Of a DNA stretch of 37,609 nucleotides, positions 8,766-16,450 are shown one piece after another. Source of the stretch: CAYRYU01 sp964428355 (GTDB taxonomy: Bacteria > Muiribacteriota > Ozemobacteria > Ozemobacterales > Ozemobacteraceae); the NCBI GenBank assembly GCA_964428355.1, contig CAYRYU010000070.1, positions 1 through 37,609 of the forward strand, in the 5' to 3' direction. The stretch's first letter is position 1; every line of letters starts with the position of its first letter. The translations under genes and the position numbers were made by a program. The notes under the pieces are model-generated. The model ran no database searches. It was not told where the DNA came from and worked only from the letters and a program-made list of their open reading frames with translations.

Positions 8766-11146
8766 TCTTGCCCCGTTTTCTGGATTTCCGCCAGTTTCTT
8801 CTCGTCGCCCAGTATCTCGAGAAATGCGGAAACCACCCTTGGATCGAACTGGCTTCCCGAGAACTTCACAAGTTCCTGGACCGCGGCCTCCCGACCCATC
8901 GGCGCACGATAGGCCCTTTTGCTGGTCATCGCGTCGAAGGAGTCCGCCACGCAGACGATGCGGGCGAGGAGAGGGATGTTATCACCCTTGAGTCCCTCCG
9001 GGTAGCCTTTCCCGTCCATCCGTTCGTGGTGGAACTTGATCAGCGGAACCTTCTCCTTGAGGAACTTGGCAGGCTCGATGATCTTTGCACCCCGGACGGG
9101 ATGCATCTTGACGAGCTCATACTCCTCTTCCGTGAGGCGGGTCGGCTTGGTGATGATCACCTCGGAGATTCCGATCTTTCCGATATCGTGCAGCAGGGCT
9201 CCGATGTGGAGGTTCTTGAGACTTTCGGGAGGGAGCTTCATGGCTTTCCCGATCTCCAGCGAATACAGGGCAACCCGCTCGCTGTGACCGCGGGTGTACT
9301 TGTCCTTGGCATCGAGGGAGTTCGCGAGCGCCCTGACAGCCGCAAGGTAGCTAGCTTCGAGGTCTTCGTACAACTGGGCATTGTTGAGCGTGATCGCGAT
9401 CTGCGAGGCAAGGGTAACGAGCATGTGAAGGTCATTCTCGTCGAAGCTCTCCCCGGAAAGCTTGTCGGAAACGGACAGGACGCCGATCACCCGCTCCTTG
9501 ATCTTCAGGGGAACGCAAAGGGAACTCTTCTGCGATGCCTGACCGGATTCGCCGGCTTCCGAGGGGGCGGGGGAAGTGCTTCCCGGAGCATTCGCCCCGG
9601 ATTCCCGGATGGGAGGGTTCCCGGGAAGGTTGTTGATCATCATGGGTTCGCCTTTCTCGAAAACCTTCCCCGCGATTCCTTCTCCGATCTCGATAGGTTT
9701 CATGGCCAGTTCCCGGTTGAACCCTTTGTAAACCTTAACCTGAAGTTTGTTGGTCTCCTGGTCATGTAGAATGATCGAGCTCGCCTTGACCCCTCCCAGC
9801 ACACGCGTGGTCATGTCGATGATCAGCTCGAGAAGCCTCTCTATCTCGAGAACCATGCTCAGGGTCTTCCCGACCTCGTGGAGGGTATTCAGCTCCAGGA
9901 TCTTGCGACGGAGGTCCTGGTACAACTTCGCGTTCTTGATGGCGATCCCCGCCTGGGTGGCGAGCGTCTCGAGAAGCAGGACGTCGTTGCTGGTGAACGC
10001 TTCTCCCGAGATCTTGTTGCTGGCGGAAATGACCCCGAGAATCTCCTCGCTGCCTCGCAGGGGAACGCAGACGGAGCTCCTGACGACCTGGGCGGAAGCG
10101 AGGACGTTCGTGTTGTCCCCATCGTTGAGATCGTTGAGCAGGACGGGTTCACCCTCCTGGAAAACCTTTCCCGCGACGCCGTTGACGATCGGAACCCGGC
10201 GGGAACTGGGGAGAACGGCGATGTCGAGGCCTTTGGCGACCTTGATGACGAACTCGTTCGTCCGCTTGTCGGCGAGCATGAGGGAGCAACGCTTCACCCC
10301 TCCGAGAACCGAGATGGTTGTATCGACGATCCTCTCGTACAACTGGTCGAGATTCAGGACCGAGTTGATCGCCCGTGCCGCCTGGTGCAGGGTGGAAAGC
10401 TCGAAAACGCGCTTTTCGAGCTGCTGGTTCTTCTGGCGCATCTCCTCGAGATGCAGCCCGATGGTTTCCGTCATCCGGTTGAAACATGAGATCAGGACGC
10501 CGATCTCGTCCTGGGGTTGTTCCTCGATCTGGGTCTCGAGATCCCCTTTCGAGATCCGGTCCGCCGCTTCGAGGATGCTCTTGAGCGGCCGGTTGATGAT
10601 GTTCGCCAGGATCACCGACCAGAGGAAGGCGCAAACGGAAAGCACGATGGCGATGAGGAGGTTTCCCCGGACCGTCTCGTTCTGCTTCCTCGCGACCCAT
10701 TCGAGGGAGAAGTTCATCTGCAGAAAACCCAGGACTTCTCCGCCCGGGGAGCGGATAGGCTGGCGGATTCCCGGAAGTGTGGCCTGGCGGGCGAGGTTTT
10801 CCTTGAGCTTGCCCGAAAAGGTCTGGTCGGAAAGGGCGAGCTTCCGGTTCTCCTTGTCCATGATGGTGGCGTATATGATGTCGTTTTCCGGAATCTCGAG
10901 CGAGGTGATTCGCTTCACGATAGTGTCCAGGCCGGGTTGGTCGTTCTGGATGAGCGCAGTATAGAGAATCGGCTCCATCACCCGGGCGATCGTCTGGGTC
11001 TTGTTTTCCAGCCGCTCCTCGGCGAACCTCGAGATCCTCTGCATGTCCACTGCGGTGATATATGCCATGACCGCGAAGACGAGAACGAGATTGAAGAAGA
11101 AAATCTTGAACTTCAGATCGATCCGGGGAATGAGGGTGGAGGTCAT
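8762..11146 (-). CDS. Membrane sensor HD-GYP c-di-GMP phosphodiesterase (HAMP-GAF-GAF-HD-GYP)
   Basis: A 794-residue receptor. TM1 is at about 13-33, an extracytoplasmic sensor at 34-158, TM2 at 163-183, and HAMP at 184-236. Two GAF domains follow (about 265-405 and 430-600), then HD-GYP (about 605-780). Catalytic motifs are intact: HD in HDIGKIG (653-659), HPVRGAKII, HHERMDGKGYP (706-716) and ADSFDAMTSKRAYR. HD-GYP enzymes hydrolyse c-di-GMP to pGpG or GMP. GAF2 carries a Pro/Gly/Ser/Ala-rich insertion (about residues 525-550), probably a surface loop. The ATG at 11146 overlaps the preceding stop as ATGA. It would lower c-di-GMP in response to an envelope signal and a GAF ligand; neither signal can be named from sequence. 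Confidence 0.93.
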   Translation of the reverse strand: MTSTLIPRIDLKFKIFFFNLVLVFAVMAYITAVDMQRISRFAEERLENKTQTIARVMEPILYTALIQNDQPGLDTIVKRITSLEIPENDIIYATIMDKENRKLALSDQTFSGKLKENLARQATLPGIRQPIRSPGGEVLGFLQMNFSLEWVARKQNETVRGNLLIAIVLSVCAFLWSVILANIINRPLKSILEAADRISKGDLETQIEEQPQDEIGVLISCFNRMTETIGLHLEEMRQKNQQLEKRVFELSTLHQAARAINSVLNLDQLYERIVDTTISVLGGVKRCSLMLADKRTNEFVIKVAKGLDIAVLPSSRRVPIVNGVAGKVFQEGEPVLLNDLNDGDNTNVLASAQVVRSSVCVPLRGSEEILGVISASNKISGEAFTSNDVLLLETLATQAGIAIKNAKLYQDLRRKILELNTLHEVGKTLSMVLEIERLLELIIDMTTRVLGGVKASSIILHDQETNKLQVKVYKGFNRELAMKPIEIGEGIAGKVFEKGEPMMINNLPGNPPIRESGANAPGSTSPAPSEAGESGQASQKSSLCVPLKIKERVIGVLSVSDKLSGESFDENDLHMLVTLASQIAITLNNAQLYEDLEASYLAAVRALANSLDAKDKYTRGHSERVALYSLEIGKAMKLPPESLKNLHIGALLHDIGKIGISEVIITKPTRLTEEEYELVKMHPVRGAKIIEPAKFLKEKVPLIKFHHERMDGKGYPEGLKGDNIPLLARIVCVADSFDAMTSKRAYRAPMGREAAVQELVKFSGSQFDPRVVSAFLEILGDEKKLAEIQKTGQE

Positions 11147-12447
11147 GACGGACCACCCTTCGGGACATCCCTGGAGGAATCCGAAGAGGTGTTCTCTCCC
11201 TCACCGCCCGGCTCCTTGCCCTCCGCACCCGTTCCTTCCTTGGGGGCGGTCCTCTGGAGGAACTCGCTCATCTCGGAAAGCATTTCGTTCAGGAAAGGCC
11301 AGGGAGGGGAAGCTATCTCGCGCAATTCAACTGAAAGCCGCTCCCGATGCGAGGAGAGGAAAAGCGGATCCCCCTCCTCGAAGGCCCGGGTGAGGTAGGT
11401 CCAGGTTTCGGGAAAATGGGCTTTGGGAGAGCCGAAATCCGTCGTGATGAGAAATCGGGGGGTGGGGGCCAAGAAACCCCCTCCTGCGGAAGCGGAAGGT
11501 GACTGGGTGTCCTTGGGCGCGGAGATGAGAACCCGGTGGACTCTTTCCCGGACCTCGCTCTGGAGCAGGAGGAGCAGGATCCGACGGTCCTTGGAAAGGA
11601 GCGCTTCTCCAACCGCCTGGAAGATCGGCAACTCCAGAAGCGGCATCTGAAGAGGGCCAACCCGCTCGAAGCTGCCGTCTTTCGTCCAGGCATCACGGAG
11701 AAGCCGCACGGCCTCGGCCGAAGGGGCATCCTCGGGAGCCGACTCGAGAGGTTCGACCTTGGTGCTGATCTTTTTTGGCCGCAGCTTCCCCGGCTGAAAG
11801 ACCGAAAATCGCGACGGAAGGGGCTGGAATGCCCCGCAAAGCAGGAAAAAGACGGTTCCGTGAAGGATCATCCCGAAACTCGAGAAGGGAACATCGTTCC
11901 GTATCCAGAGCCAGACCATCCAGGCGGAGAAGATCGAACCGGTCAGCACCATCCTGCGCATCAGGGCCATTCCCCCCAGGAAAGGCACCCGGGGTGCCAT
12001 ATACGCTGAAACGGAATGGTTGCATCTCAAGAAATGCAGGATGAACGTGGCAAGGAAGAGGACCTTCACGAACCGCCAGTCCCCAGGCTGCGGTGCAAAG
12101 CTCGTGATGAATATCCCAGCCAGGAGGGCCGCCGTGAGGAAGGAAAGCCCGCGCCAGAAGAGGTGGAGCCGGTCAAGGGCCTTGCGGCCTTCGGGCGTCA
12201 CCTGGATGTCGTCCCAATTCTTGAGGGTGTCGAGCCGGATCTTTCCGAGAACATACGAATTGATGGCATCCCCCATGAATGCGGGAGCCATGAGGAAAGC
12301 GGTGAACAATGAACTCCAGAAATCACCAACCCAGCCGGATTTAGCCAGGGTAACCCATCCGAGGACGATTCCGAAAAGAGTGGAATAGTTGCTCGAGATT
12401 CCCAGGGCAAAGGTGGCCTTAAGTTTTTCAGATGCCTGCGGCGTCAT
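11143..12447 (-). CDS. Multi-pass membrane protein heading the c-di-GMP operon, unknown function
   Basis: A 434-residue protein with about five to six transmembrane segments in the first 220 residues (for example GLSFLTAALLAGIFITSF and FVKVLFLATFILHFL). A cytosolic C-terminal half follows, ending in a Gly/Glu/Ser-rich tail. I recognise no family. The start at 12447 has no obvious Shine-Dalgarno sequence, although the next three genes are coupled by overlaps. A 10-bp palindrome (CGATTAATCG, 12457-12466) lies just upstream. Being first in an operon with a phosphodiesterase, RecJ and ComFB, it may provide a membrane platform or sensing partner; this is inference from position only. Confidence 0.7.
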   Translation of the reverse strand: MTPQASEKLKATFALGISSNYSTLFGIVLGWVTLAKSGWVGDFWSSLFTAFLMAPAFMGDAINSYVLGKIRLDTLKNWDDIQVTPEGRKALDRLHLFWRGLSFLTAALLAGIFITSFAPQPGDWRFVKVLFLATFILHFLRCNHSVSAYMAPRVPFLGGMALMRRMVLTGSIFSAWMVWLWIRNDVPFSSFGMILHGTVFFLLCGAFQPLPSRFSVFQPGKLRPKKISTKVEPLESAPEDAPSAEAVRLLRDAWTKDGSFERVGPLQMPLLELPIFQAVGEALLSKDRRILLLLLQSEVRERVHRVLISAPKDTQSPSASAGGGFLAPTPRFLITTDFGSPKAHFPETWTYLTRAFEEGDPLFLSSHRERLSVELREIASPPWPFLNEMLSEMSEFLQRTAPKEGTGAEGKEPGGEGENTSSDSSRDVPKGGPS

Positions 12448-12516
12448 TTAAGCGTACGATTAATCGGGATAATGATACCATTTCCCCCCTCGAATGCCTA
12501 GGTTTCTGAAAGAATC

Positions 12517-12545
12517 TTGAAGCATGTGCGGAAATGTGTTACCAT
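12517..12545 (+). promoter_or_regulatory. Sigma-70 promoter of tRNA-Pro
   Basis: TTGAAG (12517-12522) and TACCAT (12540-12545) are separated by 17 bases. Transcription would start about 7 bases later, just ahead of the tRNA 5' end at 12555. The position fits well, although the -10 box is only a moderate match. Confidence 0.5.
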
Positions 12546-12554
12546 TGCATCGTT

Positions 12555-12627
12555 CGGGGCGTAGCGTAGTTGGTAGCGCGTGTGGTTCGGGACCACAAGG
12601 TCGCTGGTTCGAGTCCAGTCGCCCCGA
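12555..12627 (+). tRNA. tRNA-Pro (anticodon CGG)
   Basis: A complete 73-nt cloverleaf. The acceptor stem CGGGGCG (12555-12561) pairs with CGCCCCG (12620-12626), with discriminator A at 12627. The D-arm has GCGT/GCGC, the anticodon stem is TGTGG/CCACA, the loop is TTCGGGA with CGG at 12588-12590, the variable loop is AGGTC, and the T-arm is GCTGG-TTCGAGT-CCAGT. The C1-G72 pair with A73 is typical of bacterial proline tRNA. CCA is not encoded. An eight-T run (12631-12638) follows and probably ends transcription. Confidence 0.96.
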
Positions 12628-12646
12628 CTCTTTTTTTTCCTGAAGG

Positions 12647-13024
12647 TCAGTCCCCGAGTCCGGGTATCCCCAGGATTTCCTTGCCGACCGGGGAAATGAA
12701 GATCACCCTTCGTACCGCTTCGTCTTTTGCCGGATCGAGCCCCTCGATAGCCCAGACGATCGAAACCAGCTTTCCCGAAAAACTGGATGGTCCCTCGGGA
12801 GCCACGAAGGAGAACCGCCTCTCCCCCTCGCCATCGGGCAACGTTATCACCTCTTCCTGGTCGAGCCAGGTGTCCTGCGTTCCCCGGCCGGTGGTATACC
12901 AGAAAAGCCGGATCGCAAGGTTCCTGGGAACCGGATCACACTTCCAACGGAAGACACCCTCGATGGTTTCCCCGGGAATGTACGAGCCGTCCTGGCGGGT
13001 CAGTTTGATCTCCCAATCGTTCAT
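12647..13024 (-). CDS. Small arrestin-fold-like protein
   Basis: A 125-residue cytosolic protein, all beta in appearance. It starts WEIKLTRQDGSYIPGETIEGVFRW and continues with LAIRLFWYTTGRGTQD, RRFSFVAPEGPSSFSGKL and IVWAIEG. This pattern (a GETIEG strand, charged loop, FxxP segment and SxxWxI closing strand) resembles bacterial arrestin-like or Spo0M-like N-terminal domains that bind partner proteins. It is coupled by an ATGA overlap to the DUF3592 gene, whose C-terminal region looks similar. The two probably work together, but the process is unknown. The family call is from pattern only. Confidence 0.7.
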   Translation of the reverse strand: MNDWEIKLTRQDGSYIPGETIEGVFRWKCDPVPRNLAIRLFWYTTGRGTQDTWLDQEEVITLPDGEGERRFSFVAPEGPSSFSGKLVSIVWAIEGLDPAKDEAVRRVIFISPVGKEILGIPGLGD

Positions 13025-14220
13025 GAATCCTGGCCTCCCGGGATTGCGGGATAGACCACTATCGGATACTCCTCGACAACGTCCGGCCAGTTGGGGATGT
13101 CGCCGTGAAACGTCAGCTTCCAGGACACCTTGTTGTTGGGCGCGTCGAAAGAGTGCATCACGTTCCTCGGAAGCCTGAAGGCGGCCTGGCCGGCGGCGAT
13201 GGTCCGGGCATCCTCGACGCGGGCGATGGTGAAAGAGCTGATCCGGGAATCGTCGGTGACCGAATCGGTGCCGCGCGTATAGGTCGCAAATTCATCTGCC
13301 AGAAGTCCGATCTCGAGAACGCGGATCATCGAAGAGGATCCGTAGACCTTCCAGCCGACCTCGATCGTGTCGCCGGGTCTGATTTCTCTCTTTTTGAGAA
13401 CCAGAACGGGCCGGGGGTTCCAGAGGCAGAGAAGATAGTAGACGAACCAGCCGACGACGGCAATCCCGGCGAAAGCAACCAGTAGGGAAAACAGGATCAC
13501 GACCCAGTCGAACGTCCCCGATCGGAAGTCGGAGAGAATCGTGGGAACCAGGGAGGCGACTATGGCGATGAAGAAGAAGGAGCCGATCCCGAAACCCAGG
13601 ATCTTCGCCCAGAGTGAATTGTCGGTTTTCAGGGGAATCGGCCCCGGGAACTTCGACAATGGAGGAGGAAGATAGGGCCTCTCAGGCTCGAGCGGAGGGG
13701 GCGTGGGGGCGAAAAATGGCTTCAGGAGCATGAGAAATCCGAAGAGAAACAAGGAGAGCGGAATTACCGAAACGACTATCGGCCAGAAAGGGTCCTTGTT
13801 CATCACGGCCTTTTCGGGATCCATTGGGTTCACGAAACAGGTCGCGCTTGCCCCGGGGGGATTCCGGTCGACGAAATCCTTCTTCCGGGCATACCCGCTC
13901 GAAGCCCCGCCCATGAAATCGTATCGGGTGGAGGAATAGGATTTCCCCCCGATCTCATAGGAATACTCGACCGAAATGCTGTAGATGTCGTCACCCTCGG
14001 AGTCCTGGGTGGTGATGACGGAATTCCTGAGAATCGTGCACGGGGTCGGGTTCCAGCTCAGCGAGTCGAGGGCCTCCCGGAGATGCGGAAGCGAAACGGT
14101 CAGGAAGAAAACCAGCCCCCCGATTCCGCAAAACACTCCGCAACAACCCATGACGAAACGGGAACAACCTGCAACGAAACCTGGTTTTCGGACATTGGGC
14201 CTCGAAATCGCTGTGGGCAT
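13021..14220 (-). CDS. DUF3592 membrane protein with C-terminal arrestin-like region
   Basis: A 399-residue protein. TM1 is near residues 28-48. A DUF3592 module follows (about 50-135: W-P-T-C-x-I, then SVEYSYEIGGKSYSSTRYDF and the PPGASATCFVNPMDPEKAVM end motif), then TM2 (about 145-167). After a Pro-rich stretch come two more TM helices (about 208-230 and 240-268). The last roughly 130 residues form a beta-rich domain (RPGDTIEVGWKVYG, then KVSWKLTFHGDIPNWPDVVEEYPI) that resembles the arrestin-like downstream gene. DUF3592 proteins have no settled function. The gene stop overlaps the arrestin-like start (ATGA). Its own ATG overlaps a small upstream ORF as TGATG. Confidence 0.8.
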   Translation of the reverse strand: MPTAISRPNVRKPGFVAGCSRFVMGCCGVFCGIGGLVFFLTVSLPHLREALDSLSWNPTPCTILRNSVITTQDSEGDDIYSISVEYSYEIGGKSYSSTRYDFMGGASSGYARKKDFVDRNPPGASATCFVNPMDPEKAVMNKDPFWPIVVSVIPLSLFLFGFLMLLKPFFAPTPPPLEPERPYLPPPLSKFPGPIPLKTDNSLWAKILGFGIGSFFFIAIVASLVPTILSDFRSGTFDWVVILFSLLVAFAGIAVVGWFVYYLLCLWNPRPVLVLKKREIRPGDTIEVGWKVYGSSSMIRVLEIGLLADEFATYTRGTDSVTDDSRISSFTIARVEDARTIAAGQAAFRLPRNVMHSFDAPNNKVSWKLTFHGDIPNWPDVVEEYPIVVYPAIPGGQDS

Positions 14221-14303
14221 CAGTTGGCTCCCGGAAACACCGGGGGCCCGGTGAATTCGAACCGGGAAAGTATTTCAGCCCGGAAAACCCTCTTGGTCTT
14301 CAT
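14220..14303 (-). CDS. Candidate 27-residue leader ORF upstream of the DUF3592 gene
   Basis: An ATG at 14303, preceded by AGAGG, opens a 27-codon frame (begins MKTKRVFRAEILSRF) that stops at TGA 14222-14220. That stop overlaps the DUF3592 ATG as TGATG. The genes nearby use the same coupling. It could be a leader peptide that feeds ribosomes to a start with a poor ribosome site, or it could be chance. No family is recognisable. Confidence 0.3.
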   Translation of the reverse strand: MKTKRVFRAEILSRFEFTGPPVFPGAN

Positions 14304-14416
14304 GAATCCTCTGAACACCCGGACAGGATACCCTTATTCCCCTTCCGTTTCAACACCGCATGGACACGGGATCTGCGATCTGGAAACCGACCACGGGACA
14401 ACGGTCACTTTCACCT

Positions 14417-14446
14417 TTGACAAAACCTCGTCGGTTGGATTAGATT
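14417..14446 (+). promoter_or_regulatory. Sigma-70 promoter of the HAMP protein gene
   Basis: A perfect -35 TTGACA (14417-14422) is followed after 18 bases by TAGATT (14441-14446). This places the transcription start near 14453, about 36 bases before the TTG start codon. Confidence 0.55.
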
Positions 14447-14488
14447 AGCCCCGGGACTTCAACATACCCCTGGGAGGAGGAATCAAGT

Positions 14489-15079
14489 TTGACGCAGCGC
14501 AAGAACTATTTCATCGCCAAGGGCATGCAAAGCAAGTTCGCAGGAACGATCCTGCTGCTTGTTTTCTTGATCACGGTCATCACCGCCTGCAATATCTATG
14601 TCCTGGGTTCGTTTTTCCTTTCGACCCAGACCAGCCTCAATGAGGGGCAGACCGCGGAGAGCATGATGCGGACCTTCGTGATGGAACTCTGGCCCAGGCT
14701 CCTTTTGCTCGTCCTGGTCAACGTGATCATCATTTTCATAGTCAGCATCATGTATTCCCACCAGATCGCGGGGCCGGCCTACAAGCTCGAGAAGAGCATC
14801 CAGCGGATCGCAGGCGGGGATCTCACCTTCGAAATCCATCTGCGCAAGAACGACAACCTCAAGGAGCTAGCCACCGCGATCAACTCGATGTTGTCCCGTT
14901 TCCGGGAAACTCTCGCCAGTGCCAGGTCTTTGAGTGACGACATCGCGGCCAAACTGGAAAGCCTCGGGAAGGACGAAAAGTTCGCCCAGCTCGCGAAGTC
15001 GGCCCAGAGTCTCAAGGAAAAGATCGACGAGTTCAAGATCGTAAAGGATCCCGAGCCCGAGAACCCCGGCAAGGAATGA
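14489..15079 (+). CDS. HAMP-domain membrane protein without output domain
   Basis: A 196-residue protein. TM1 is at about 17-43, a short extracytoplasmic loop at 44-68 and TM2 at 69-89. HAMP follows at about 90-138 (HQIAGPAYKLEKSIQRIAGGDL ... NDNLKELATAINSML), then a coiled coil to about 176 and a charged tail. It looks like the membrane part of a chemoreceptor or sensor kinase with no signalling or kinase domain. Such stand-alone proteins may pass signals to partner proteins through the coiled coil. The start is TTG at 14489, chosen because a GGGAGGAGG Shine-Dalgarno lies 8 bases upstream. It converges on the fliA operon, suggesting a motility or chemotaxis context. Confidence 0.85.
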   Translation: MTQRKNYFIAKGMQSKFAGTILLLVFLITVITACNIYVLGSFFLSTQTSLNEGQTAESMMRTFVMELWPRLLLLVLVNVIIIFIVSIMYSHQIAGPAYKLEKSIQRIAGGDLTFEIHLRKNDNLKELATAINSMLSRFRETLASARSLSDDIAAKLESLGKDEKFAQLAKSAQSLKEKIDEFKIVKDPEPENPGKE

Positions 15080-15094
15080 CCTGAATTCGACCCA

Positions 15095-15136
15095 AAGCAC
15101 GCGGGGCGCCTGGAAAACCAGGCGCCCCGCGTGCTT
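15095..15136. terminator. Long hairpin between convergent operons (probable bidirectional terminator)
   Basis: A perfect 19-bp inverted repeat (arms 15095-15113 and 15118-15136) with an AAAA loop (TTTT on the other strand) lies between the HAMP gene stop (15079) and the fliA stop (15177). There is no T-run on either side, so it is not a textbook intrinsic terminator. Its stability and place between convergent genes fit transcription termination or mRNA 3'-end protection for both. Confidence 0.6.
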
Positions 15137-15176
15137 CAAAGTCTTCCCCGCCGCGGGGGCGGGAGGCCCGAAGGGG

Positions 15177-16016
15177 TTACTCTTCGACCAATGACTCCCG
15201 GAGGCGGCTGAGACGGCCGCGTAGCCGGAGTATCGCCTTTGTATGCAGCTGTGAGACCCGGGAGTCGGAAACCCCGAGGATCTTTCCGATCTCTTTAGAT
15301 GTCAGGTCTTCATAGTAGTACAAGGTGACGACCATCCGTTCACGCTCCGACAGTTTCCCGATCGCATCTGCGAGGATTCGCTTTGCCTCGGCCTCTTCGA
15401 TCTTGGCCTGGGGGTTGTCGCTCTTCTGGTTCTCGACGAAATCGAACCTGCTCGACCCCTCTTCATCGTCGTAGAAAATCTCGTCGAGAGAAAGGAGGAG
15501 CGATTTCTTTGTCTCGTCGAACAACTTATGGAGTTCGGAGATATCGACCTTGAGGAAATCGGCGATCTCCTCGTCCGTGGCATCCCGACCGAGTTTCCCC
15601 TCGAGCTTCGCGTAGGCTTTCTCGAGTTTCCGGGCTTTCTGCCGGATCGACCTGGGCGTCCAGTCCAGAACGCGAAGCTCGTCGAAAATGGCCCCCCGGA
15701 TACGGGTTTTGGCATAGGTCTTGAATTTTACATTCCGCTCCGGATCGTACTTGTCGATCGCGTCGATCAACCCCAGGATCCCATAGCTGACCAGATCATC
15801 GAACTCGACGTTGCTGGGAAGGTTGACCGCGATCCGCCCCGCCACGTATTTAACGAACGAGGCGTATTTCATTATCAGGGTGTCCTTGATTCTCTGATCG
15901 CGGGAAGCCTTGTACTGAAGCCAAAGCCTCTGATCATCCTCATCGTGCTCCCGCTGTTCGGGAGTCCTGATTCTTCCCTTCTGATCAACTCTTTCGCTCG
16001 AAGCCTGCTTGTTCAT
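15177..16016 (-). CDS. fliA: FliA/WhiG-family RNA polymerase sigma factor (sigma-28)
   Basis: A 279-residue sigma-70-family factor of the FliA/WhiG/SigD type, which directs RNA polymerase to late flagellar and chemotaxis promoters. Region 2 is clear (FVKYVAGRIAVNLP, then FDDLVSYGILGLIDAIDKYD and FKTYAKTRIRGAIFDELR), followed by the FliA-typical DWTPRSIR. Region 3 (QKARKLEKAYAKLEG) and region 4 (LSERERMVVTLYYYEDLTSKEIGKILGVSDSRVSQLHTKAI) complete it. The charged N-terminal extension is slightly longer than in E. coli FliA. The ATG at 16016 is preceded by GGAGGAA; an ATG 4 bases earlier is out of frame. It is last in the operon cheC-cheD-TM protein-fliA, a gene order reminiscent of cheC-cheD-sigD in Bacillus. 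Confidence 0.95.
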   Translation of the reverse strand: MNKQASSERVDQKGRIRTPEQREHDEDDQRLWLQYKASRDQRIKDTLIMKYASFVKYVAGRIAVNLPSNVEFDDLVSYGILGLIDAIDKYDPERNVKFKTYAKTRIRGAIFDELRVLDWTPRSIRQKARKLEKAYAKLEGKLGRDATDEEIADFLKVDISELHKLFDETKKSLLLSLDEIFYDDEEGSSRFDFVENQKSDNPQAKIEEAEAKRILADAIGKLSERERMVVTLYYYEDLTSKEIGKILGVSDSRVSQLHTKAILRLRGRLSRLRESLVEE

Positions 16017-16039
16017 TCATTTCCTCCAGACAGGGTTCC

Positions 16040-16450
16040 TCAGGAAACCACTGCGGAATCGCCCCTTGAAACCACGTTGCCGTTTTCCTTGCTCATGCGG
16101 GGAACAATTATGGGTTTGAGCTGGGGAGGGGGAGGCCGGAGGTCGTTCCCGGGTTCCTCAGGTTCCTCCTTCTTCTTCAGGAGGTCGCCCAACTCTTCCT
16201 TGATGTTCTTGTTGTCGAGTTCCATCTCGTCCTTGAGCTTCTCCCGCTCCTTTTCGGTAGTGCCCGGCACCAGGAAGAGCTCCAGCAGAAAACCGAAAAG
16301 GATCCCTACCATTCCGAACACGAAGAAACTCACGAAAAACCTATACAGCAGAGCCTTCAGAGTTACCTTGGCCACCAGAGACAACAGGAAGACCACCCCG
16401 CTCACCGTCACCGAGAGGAAAAGCCCCATGAGAAGAGGAAGTCTTGCCAT
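16040..16450 (-). CDS. Small membrane protein between cheD and fliA
   Basis: A 136-residue protein with two N-terminal transmembrane helices (about 5-27 and 36-61). A highly charged coiled coil follows (about 64-100, EKEREKLKDEMELDNKNIKEEL), then a Pro-rich tail. The start at 16450 is chosen because ATG overlaps the cheD stop as TGATG with AAGGA upstream; longer in-frame openings run back through cheD. I do not recognise the family. In Bacillus a membrane-anchored coiled-coil protein (SwrB/YlxL) lies on the other side of sigD and promotes flagellar export activation. A similar role here is speculation from architecture and position. Confidence 0.75.
   Translation of the reverse strand: MARLPLLMGLFLSVTVSGVVFLLSLVAKVTLKALLYRFFVSFFVFGMVGILFGFLLELFLVPGTTEKEREKLKDEMELDNKNIKEELGDLLKKKEEPEEPGNDLRPPPPQLKPIIVPRMSKENGNVVSRGDSAVVS

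Noticed and set aside
14245..14275. GGTTCGAATTC on the minus strand, like a tRNA T-arm
   Set aside because: The flanking bases do not form a T-stem and no acceptor or anticodon arm can be drawn.
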